DNA of 5,722 nucleotides from Alphaproteobacteria bacterium (GTDB lineage Bacteria; Pseudomonadota; Alphaproteobacteria; ATCC43930; CGMCC-115725): the NCBI GenBank assembly GCA_005884825.1, contig VAZT01000185.1, positions 2,478-8,199 on the forward strand, given 5' to 3'. Numbering within the stretch: position 1 is the first letter of the stretch; each line of letters opens with the position of its first letter. Both the position numbers and the translations under genes were made by a program. Shown here piece after piece: positions 1-4,838 of the stretch. The notes beneath the pieces were generated by a model that saw only the letters and a list, made by a program, of their open reading frames with translations, made no database searches and was not told the origin of the DNA.

Positions 1-145
1 CTTTCGCTGCGAGCGCCTGCCCACCGGCCTCGTCGACATCTCCAACGAAGACCCTTGCACCCTCGCGAGCCAGCAGAAGGGCGGTAGCCTTCCCGATCCC
101 GGAGGCGCCGCCGGTAACGACGACGCTCTGGCCTTGCATCTCCAT
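1..145 (-). CDS. Short-chain dehydrogenase/reductase, N-terminal part (cut by window edge)
   Basis: Only the first 48 residues are in the window. They form the start of a Rossmann fold: a hydrophobic strand (SVVVTG), the glycine-rich cofactor loop TGGASGIG at residues 11-18, a helix, and a second strand ending in GDVD with an acidic residue (D36). In the SDR family an acid there favours NAD(H) over NADP(H). The ATG at 145-143 is preferred because GAGG (plus-strand 151-154) sits five bases upstream; a second in-frame ATG lies at 139-137. The gene starts 30 bases after the stop of the LtaS-like gene and is probably the fourth gene of the same operon. The catalytic Ser/Tyr/Lys and the substrate loop lie outside the window, so the substrate cannot be named. 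Confidence 0.85.
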   Translation of the reverse strand, partial: MEMQGQSVVVTGGASGIGKATALLLAREGARVFVGDVDEAGGQALAAK

Positions 146-150
146 GCCGT

Positions 151-154
151 CCTC
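151..154 (-). promoter_or_regulatory. Shine-Dalgarno site of the left-edge SDR gene
   Basis: The minus strand reads GAGG here, five bases before the ATG at 145. This is a normal-strength site and supports 145 rather than 139 as the start. Confidence 0.55.
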
Positions 155-175
155 ACCACCGAGTCCACGTCGTGA

Positions 176-1744
176 TCAGTGGGCCGAGACCAAGGCCGCC
201 GTGGCTTGCGCCTCGATGGCCCCGGTCGCGCGCAGCGCATCGATGACGACCCGCGGCAACCGGTGCGCCGGCAAATCGAGCTGACGCGTATCGGCGGCAC
301 CGCCCCGCCACACGACATAGTCGCTGCCTACTTCCTCGAACCCAAAATGACGGAAGGCGTGCGGCAGGCTCGGCAGGTGGTCTCCGTAAAACGCCAGGAC
401 CCCCTCGCGCTGGCTGCGTTGCAGCCCAGTCAGCAGAATTTGCAACATTTCATCCGATTGACGCAGGCCGTCCAGATAGCGCAACAGCTCGCCGCCCCGC
501 GGGAGGCCAATCGCGTCGAAATTGCGCCGCAGCTCGGGATTGATCGGCGGCCCAGCCTCGCGCCAAGGACCATGATTGCCCATCGTGATCGCGAAAATGA
601 AGACGCGCGGCCCTTCGGCATCGAGAACCCTCAGCACATGATCTGCGAGCTCCGGATCGGAGTAATAGGGGGGGCGCCGCGAACCGCCGAGGGTCTCGAT
701 ACCCAAGAAGGTTTCGAACCCCAGTGCCGGCAGCGTCAAATCGCGCCGGAAAAAGCTGCGGTCGAACGGGTGCAGGCAGACGGTGCGATATCCTTGGCTG
801 CGCAAATGCCAGACCAGCGAGGCGATCGGGACGCGCGCAAACGCGTGATATGGATTGAAGCGGTCGTATCCGAGCTCGCTCTCCGGGATGCCGGTCAGCA
901 CCGCGAATTCGGCGCGCATTGTGTTGGCCCCCCAGCCCGGGACCTGCAGCCGGCCGAAAGTCCCGCCGATTCCGCAACAGGCGTCGAACCCTGACAGCAG
1001 TTCCTGCGGGATCATCGGCGACAGCCGGCGGGCGTCGAAGAACGATTCGCATTGCACTAAAATGAGCGGAACCGCGGGCTGACGGCGAGCCCGGCCGATC
1101 GCGGGCGCCGGTTGCGGCGCGTGACGGGCGCGCCGCGCCGCGCGCTCGGCCCTCGCGATCACACCGTAGGTCAGCACCATCGCGAAGGGCCCCAATGTCG
1201 CGGCATCCTTAAACGGCTCGCCCGTGGCGCCGAGCTCGTGCAGCGCCGCGGCCACTGCACCGAGCGTCGGCTCGCGCGAGATCAGCCATATCCCCGCTGC
1301 GATCAGCCCGCCATAGACCAGAAGCAGCAACGGATCGGGCTCCCAAAGCGCCGGTTCAAAGGAAAGCAGGGCGATGCACAGAGCGACCGTTGCGGCCGCG
1401 CCCCCCATCACCAGCGCCGGCCCGGCGAAAGGCAAGTAGAGCTGCGGGTGCGTGAAAACATGCCGCAGCTCGGACATTTCGGAAAACACCACTGGCTCGC
1501 GCAACACCTCGCGTTTGGTGCGATCGGCCAACGCGAAACCGGCGCCTAGAGAGATCAACAGGATGCCGGTAAAGATTGGGCGGCCCGTAGCGGTCAATAC
1601 GAAGCTCCCTGCCAACAGGACCGGGAGAACATCCAGAAGAAGAGCGGGTATGCTGTCCGTGCGAGCCTTGGCGACGCGTCGAGGCAACAACCATGCGCCA
1701 AGCGCGAGCACGCAGCCCACCACAACCTGCAGCGCTTCGCTCAT
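176..1744 (-). CDS. Membrane-anchored LTA-synthase/sulfatase-family enzyme, probable periplasmic phospho-alcohol transferase
   Basis: The 522-residue protein has about six hydrophobic segments (near residues 4-20, 33-52, 57-73, 104-128, 137-156 and a weaker one at 184-198), then an Arg/Pro-rich linker (199-224) and an alkaline-phosphatase-fold domain. The motifs align with LtaS: QCESF (metal-binding Glu233), GWGANTMRAEF (nucleophile Thr275), HPFDRSFFRRD (325-335, the position of the LtaS FWNRD substrate-site motif), TMGNHGPW (His391) and YGDHLPS (Asp455-His456). All main metal and catalytic positions look intact, so it is probably active. LtaS-type enzymes move phosphoglycerol from a lipid donor to an acceptor; Gram-negative relatives such as MdoB/OpgB decorate periplasmic glucans. 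It starts seven bases after the upstream SDR stop with only a weak Shine-Dalgarno site, suggesting translational coupling. The capsule context suggests a polysaccharide or anchor-lipid acceptor, but this is inference. A true sulfatase is less likely: the nucleophile site reads GANTMRAE, not the Cys/Ser-X-Pro-X-Arg signature. Confidence 0.88.
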   Translation of the reverse strand: MSEALQVVVGCVLALGAWLLPRRVAKARTDSIPALLLDVLPVLLAGSFVLTATGRPIFTGILLISLGAGFALADRTKREVLREPVVFSEMSELRHVFTHPQLYLPFAGPALVMGGAAATVALCIALLSFEPALWEPDPLLLLVYGGLIAAGIWLISREPTLGAVAAALHELGATGEPFKDAATLGPFAMVLTYGVIARAERAARRARHAPQPAPAIGRARRQPAVPLILVQCESFFDARRLSPMIPQELLSGFDACCGIGGTFGRLQVPGWGANTMRAEFAVLTGIPESELGYDRFNPYHAFARVPIASLVWHLRSQGYRTVCLHPFDRSFFRRDLTLPALGFETFLGIETLGGSRRPPYYSDPELADHVLRVLDAEGPRVFIFAITMGNHGPWREAGPPINPELRRNFDAIGLPRGGELLRYLDGLRQSDEMLQILLTGLQRSQREGVLAFYGDHLPSLPHAFRHFGFEEVGSDYVVWRGGAADTRQLDLPAHRLPRVVIDALRATGAIEAQATAALVSAH

Positions 1745-1751
1745 CGTGCGA

Positions 1752-2531
1752 TCACGCCGAGTGGATTTGGAAGCGGTAGCGACGCAAGATCGCGTCCCCT
1801 ATGAAAGCGGGCGCGATATCGCAGAATTGCAGACCGAGCACCAGCGGCCGAGGAAAAGCGACGCGCCGCCGCCCGCGATCGATGCCGCGCTTGACGATCC
1901 GAGCCGCGCCGTCGCTGCTGAGCAGAAACGGCGTCGGCCCGTCGAACCGATCGGTCATCGGCGAATCGAAGAAGCCCGGACAAACTACGGTCACACCGAT
2001 GCGGTGACGCTCTAGACGGGGCCGCAAAGCCTCGGCGTAGGCGCGCAACCCGGCTTTACTTGCGCAATACCCGGGGCTGTAGGGGAGCCCCCGATAAGCA
2101 GCTATCGACGCGACAGCGGCGATGCGGCCGCGGCCGCGCGCGCATAGCGCCGGCAGAAGCGGTTCGACGGTGTTGATGGCCCCGAGCAGGTTTACTCCGA
2201 CCTGCCGCGCTGCGGTTTCGGTGCCCTCCGAGGGGCTGTCGGGGTCGGGGCCGGCCGAGGTACCGGCATTCGCAATCAATAGATCGACCGGGTGCCGATC
2301 ATCAAACTCCCGCAGCCATGATGCCATGGCGGGGGCATCGGTCACGTCTATGATGGCCGTGTTCACCGTTGCCCCCTTTGCTTCACAAGCGAGCGCCGTG
2401 GCCTGGAGCCGCCGCCGATCGCGGCCTTGGAGTCCGAGCGCGACGCGCGGTGCGGCATAGGCTTTCGCCAGCGACGCGCCCAGCCCGCTCGAAGCGCCGG
2501 TAATGATTACGACGCTGAAGGGTGCGCGCAT
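1752..2531 (-). CDS. Short-chain dehydrogenase/reductase in the capsule operon
   Basis: The 259-residue protein is a complete classical SDR. It has the cofactor loop TGASSGLG (11-18), GRD with Arg37 after the second strand (typical of NADP(H) preference), acidic DVTD (62-65), NAG (88-90), structural Asn114, catalytic Ser142, and YCASK giving Tyr155 and Lys159, followed by PG at 185-186. The C-terminus (about 229-256) is hydrophobic then basic (ILRRYRF), which could support membrane association. The start at 2531 has AGGA eight bases upstream. It lies between the kpsC-type gene and the LtaS-like gene, only seven bases from the latter. The rhizobial capsule protein RkpH is an SDR encoded near a KpsC/LipA-like protein, so a role in making or modifying a lipid or sugar precursor is plausible. 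The substrate cannot be read from sequence. Confidence 0.9.
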   Translation of the reverse strand: MRAPFSVVIITGASSGLGASLAKAYAAPRVALGLQGRDRRRLQATALACEAKGATVNTAIIDVTDAPAMASWLREFDDRHPVDLLIANAGTSAGPDPDSPSEGTETAARQVGVNLLGAINTVEPLLPALCARGRGRIAAVASIAAYRGLPYSPGYCASKAGLRAYAEALRPRLERHRIGVTVVCPGFFDSPMTDRFDGPTPFLLSSDGAARIVKRGIDRGRRRVAFPRPLVLGLQFCDIAPAFIGDAILRRYRFQIHSA

Positions 2532-2539
2532 CCCCGCTT

Positions 2540-2543
2540 TCCT
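2540..2543 (-). promoter_or_regulatory. Shine-Dalgarno site of the SDR gene
   Basis: The minus strand reads AGGA eight bases before the ATG at 2531. The site overlaps the TAG stop (2544-2542) of the third mini-ORF in the upstream gap, an arrangement that would let a terminating ribosome stay near the SDR start. Confidence 0.5.
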
Positions 2544-2605
2544 AGGAGTAGCGACATCCTGAAGCCGTCATTATCAGCTGGCCGTCATTATGCGGATGCC
2601 GTCAT
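2542..2605 (-). other. Chain of three mini-ORFs (MTASA, MTAS, MTASGCRYS)
   Basis: On the minus strand, one base after the kpsC stop, an ATG opens MTASA (2605-2588). Its TAA overlaps the next ATG as TAATG, opening MTAS (2588-2574). Two bases after that TGA another ATG opens MTASGCRYS (2571-2542), whose TAG overlaps the SDR Shine-Dalgarno site. The three are in different frames because the repeat period is 17. None has a good Shine-Dalgarno site, so translation would depend on reinitiation by ribosomes finishing kpsC. The layout is seen directly; translation and function are inference. Confidence 0.35.
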
Positions 2606-2607
2606 AT
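2564..2607. repeat. Three direct repeats at a 17-base period between kpsC and the SDR gene
   Basis: The plus strand carries GCCGTCATTAT at 2564-2574 and again at 2581-2591, and the close variant GCCGTCATAT at 2598-2607. Starts are exactly 17 bases apart. The six bases between the units are not conserved. The last copy touches the kpsC stop codon (TGA, 2609-2607). On the minus-strand mRNA each copy reads ATGACGGC, so each supplies an ATG. The block fills most of the 75-base intergenic gap. It may be a protein-binding site, a translational relay or simply a tandem duplication; sequence alone does not decide. Confidence 0.7.
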
Positions 2608-3680
2608 CAGGAAGATGGGGCGGATTTCGCAAAAAGCCTGGCGGACCTGACCAAGGTTTCGTTCCAGCGCCGCACCAACGACCCCTGCAGCCGGCGCGCG
2701 GCCACGAGGAGACCCGGCCGCCAAAGCTCCGGACTGGCCAATCGTTCGATCACCAGCTCCGGCTTGCACGGCAGACGAGTTACTGGATCGAGGTAACGCG
2801 GGTAGAGGATCAGAGCGCCGGCGACGAGCTGTTCGAGGGTGAGCCGCCGCCCGCGGTCGATCCCGCTGAGGTCGCTGGTGAGCCCCCAGCCGGCATAAAA
2901 GGGCCGGCCGTAAACGACGACCCGCCGACCGCGTAGCAAGGCCTCGAAACCGGCGAGCGAGGTCAGCGTGTGCACCTCGTCGATTTCGGCCAGGATTACC
3001 GCCGTCGAGATATCCCGGATCACGATGTCGGCAAAGTTGGTGACAACCCCGTCGGCAACCTTTCCCTCGCGGTGGCCGGCCTCCACGTCGGGGTGCGGTT
3101 TATAGAGGATGAAGGCATCGGGGTTGGCCGTACGCACGCGTGCGAGCAGATCGAGGTTGCGTGTGATCCCTTCGCCACCGAGGCGGACCGAGAGATCGTC
3201 CTCGACCTGTCCCGGCACCAGAATACGCCGCCGGCGGGCGGGCCATTTAATCGGGAGGGCCGTATCGCCTACATTGTATTTGGTGATGCCGCGAGCGATG
3301 AGCTGTCGGATCAGATCGCGGGCGCGCTCGATCAATGCGGCATCGAATTCGGTTTCGGCGAGGAGTTGCTCGAGATCACTGCGCACACTTGGATCGAAAT
3401 GCATGCCGCGGCTGTCGAGCGCCAGCGAGGCTGCCGGGATGAAATCAGAGCCGAGCCCGACCGAGCGGATAAACCCGTCCTCGACCCGGATCAGCGGGAT
3501 GCCTTTCTGCTCGGCCGCTTCAGCGAGCCCCGCCGGGGCGCGCGAGGCCCAAACGGCGATGCTGCCTCGTGGCCTGCGGCGGGCGGCCGCAAGCCCCGCG
3601 TCCGTGGTACGCCGAAAGGCCGGCGTGCCAGCGCTCGACCGGAAAAAATCTCGGACCTGCCGACGTTTCCAGAACGACAT
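2607..3680 (-). CDS. kpsC: KpsC C-terminal Kdo-transferase domain fragment
   Basis: From the ATG at 3680 the frame gives 357 residues that match the conserved second KpsC domain throughout: FWKRR (3-7), IAVWAS (41-46), RVEDGFIRSVGLGSDF (65-80), SDLEQLL (101-107), GITKYNVG (131-138), RILVPGQVEDDLSVRLGG (152-169), YKPHPDVEAGHREG (193-206), DEVHTLTSLAGFEALLRG (234-251), GRPFYAGWGLTSD (258-270) and ALILYPRYLDP (289-299). In KpsC each domain transfers one Kdo with its own linkage, so this half could keep one activity. The frame is open upstream to an ATG at 3983, but residues there are Arg/Pro/Ser-rich and are a shadow of domain 1. No good Shine-Dalgarno site precedes 3680; GTG 3695 and TTG 3701 are other possible starts. 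Independent expression is therefore doubtful, and a +1 frameshift or loss of expression is as likely. Confidence 0.7.
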   Translation of the reverse strand: MSFWKRRQVRDFFRSSAGTPAFRRTTDAGLAAARRRPRGSIAVWASRAPAGLAEAAEQKGIPLIRVEDGFIRSVGLGSDFIPAASLALDSRGMHFDPSVRSDLEQLLAETEFDAALIERARDLIRQLIARGITKYNVGDTALPIKWPARRRRILVPGQVEDDLSVRLGGEGITRNLDLLARVRTANPDAFILYKPHPDVEAGHREGKVADGVVTNFADIVIRDISTAVILAEIDEVHTLTSLAGFEALLRGRRVVVYGRPFYAGWGLTSDLSGIDRGRRLTLEQLVAGALILYPRYLDPVTRLPCKPELVIERLASPELWRPGLLVAARRLQGSLVRRWNETLVRSARLFAKSAPSS

Positions 3681-4635
3681 TCCGAAGGCAGGCACCGGCA
3701 AATACTTCGTCGATCGTCCGGCGAAGCGGTTTTTGCGGGACCCCGGGCTCGTCCATCGTGATGCCCCAGCCCGAGTAGAATGAATCGGCAAAACAGCGGA
3801 TTCTGGCTCCCGCCAGCAGCGCGAGAAAGCCGGTCTCGCCGCCGGCCGTGTAGACCGACTCGGCTCCGCCGATCGCTTCCCAAATGTCCACCGTCCCGGT
3901 GAGGACTGTGCACCCGTTCGCGGCGGCGTCTCGGAGAAAGCCGGCCGCCAAACGGCGACCGCCCCTGTGACGCGGGGCCACAATCACGGTTTGGCGCGAG
4001 GCGTTTTCGGCCCTAGCCGCTTGGAGCATGGCGTTCAGCAGCTCTAGGGAATTGGAGCCCTCCGGGTTGCTGTCGCCCAAGATCAACGCATGACGGCCGC
4101 CGCGCGGCAGCCCGGGATCGGGTTCCCTACTCCACCACGGACCGGCGAGGCGGCGCGATACAATCTGGTGCCGCAAGCCGGAAGCCCTCCCCAGAAGCCC
4201 TGAGCTCTCCCAACCGCTGCTCGCGAGGAGCCGCTCGGGGTCGAGGAGGTCGATCGGTGATCGAGGTCCAGTCATTGCCTGCGCAGTTACGCTCAGGACC
4301 GGGTTTCTTGCCCCCCATCCAGGAGGAGCGCGCAACAAGCCGGAACCGAACAGCAGAAAGGGAACTCCGAGTGCTGCAGCTCGCCTTCTGGGTCGGCCCT
4401 TGCGACGTAAATCGGACCAACTCACGACCGCCGACACTCCGGTCGCGGCAGGAAGGCGATGGCTGATCGTAAAATCTGGAAACAGCGCTTCAATCGCCCT
4501 GGTCTCCGCCGCCCCAATCCCGGCTGCGAGCAACCCGAAACCGGCAGGCGCCACAAAGAGGCTCGGGCCGTCATCCCGCGACGTGGGTGCCGTCGCGGAG
4601 ACGAGATCGCATTGCCGCATCCCCACCCCGATCAT
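3520..4635 (-). CDS. kpsC: KpsC N-terminal domain fragment (divergent copy)
   Basis: This 371-residue frame carries the first KpsC-like domain in residues about 25-317; residues 318-371 are probably out-of-frame readthrough past the deletion. Recognisable points are LFVAPAGFG (26-34), GSGLLRAPP (97-105, where domain 2 has EDGFIRSVG), a GG-H-ALILGDSN strand (179-190), APRHRGGRR (220-228, where domain 2 has KPHPDVEAG), YTAGGETGFLALLAG (262-276), FYSGWG (286-291) and RRTIDEVFAGACL (305-317). The core is thus the divergent type of first domain. The frame stays open upstream to 4935, but the upstream part is low-complexity and runs into the divergent gene. The ATG at 4635 is preferred, with ATG 4620 as an alternative. 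It is the first gene of the minus-strand operon. Whether a truncated product is stable or active is unknown. Confidence 0.65.
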   Translation of the reverse strand: MIGVGMRQCDLVSATAPTSRDDGPSLFVAPAGFGLLAAGIGAAETRAIEALFPDFTISHRLPAATGVSAVVSWSDLRRKGRPRRRAAALGVPFLLFGSGLLRAPPGWGARNPVLSVTAQAMTGPRSPIDLLDPERLLASSGWESSGLLGRASGLRHQIVSRRLAGPWWSREPDPGLPRGGRHALILGDSNPEGSNSLELLNAMLQAARAENASRQTVIVAPRHRGGRRLAAGFLRDAAANGCTVLTGTVDIWEAIGGAESVYTAGGETGFLALLAGARIRCFADSFYSGWGITMDEPGVPQKPLRRTIDEVFAGACLRNVVLETSAGPRFFPVERWHAGLSAYHGRGACGRPPQATRQHRRLGLARPGGAR

Positions 4636-4838
4636 CGCGTTGGTATAAAGACGCTTGCTGATGTCGGTAACTCTTGACAATTGGCCGGGCACTGTCCACG
4701 AAAATCCTGCTGCGGCGCAATATGCGATAGTTGCCCGCGAACCAGCGGAATGTCGACCCGCAGAACAAGGGGCCCATCGGTGCAACAAATAGCCCGCGGC
4801 AGGCGATCGCGCCGGCGAAGAAGAACCTTTGACGTGAA
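4636..4838. promoter_or_regulatory. Divergent intergenic region, probable promoters for both directions
   Basis: This 203-base gap separates the minus-strand capsule operon from the plus-strand glycosyltransferase, so promoters for both must lie here or be embedded in the genes. The plus strand has a perfect TTGACA at 4674-4679 but no good -10 hexamer at 16-18 bases; the nearest, GAAAAT at 4700-4705, is 20 bases away. On the minus strand TTTATACC lies just before the kpsC ATG (eight or six bases depending on which hexamer is used), with only poor -35 matches. Minus-strand frames across this gap remain open but look non-coding. No strong hairpin-plus-T-run terminator was found. Confidence 0.4.

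Larger units (their letters stand above)
2607..4635 (-). pseudogene. kpsC: kpsC-type capsule Kdo-transferase gene split by an internal deletion and frameshift
   Basis: KpsC proteins have two similar glycosyltransferase domains in one chain and make the poly-beta-Kdo linker on the lipid anchor of group 2-type capsules at the cytoplasmic face of the inner membrane. Here domain 1 is read from 4635 to about 3685 and domain 2 from about 3689 to 2607, in a frame shifted by +1. Domain 1 stops matching at VFAGACL. In the domain 2 copy the equivalent VAGAL runs on into ILYPRYLDPVTRLPC and a PELVIERL segment. That stretch is absent after domain 1 in either frame, and the next recognisable residues are FGMSFWKRR at the start of domain 2. 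Some 40 codons typical of the family therefore appear lost by a deletion not divisible by three. Without it the protein would be about 715 residues, near the usual size. A real mutation, a phase-variable state or an assembly error are all possible; both domains otherwise look well conserved. Confidence 0.72.

Noticed and set aside
146..175. Terminator between the LtaS-like gene and the left-edge SDR
   Set aside because: No stem followed by a T run is visible, and the Shine-Dalgarno site of the next gene occupies the gap.
179..994. Long plus-strand frame opposite the LtaS-like gene
   Set aside because: The translation has no recognisable domain and lies antisense to a gene with a full set of family motifs. 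Long antisense frames are expected in GC-rich coding DNA.
2564..2607. CRISPR array or plasmid iterons
   Set aside because: Units are only 11 bases with 6-base spacers and three copies, inside an operon, with no cas or replication gene nearby.
2970..3783. Overlapping plus-strand frames opposite the second KpsC domain
   Set aside because: Both are Arg/Ser/Pro-rich or featureless and mirror a highly conserved minus-strand domain.
3696..3983. Upstream extension of the KpsC C-terminal frame to ATG 3983
   Set aside because: The residues are low-complexity and match no KpsC segment, while the same DNA in the other frame encodes the conserved FYSGWG region of domain 1.
4674..4705. Plus-strand sigma-70-like promoter with perfect TTGACA
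   Set aside because: No acceptable -10 hexamer lies at 16-18 bases; the nearest candidate is 20 bases away, so it is mentioned only inside the intergenic entry.
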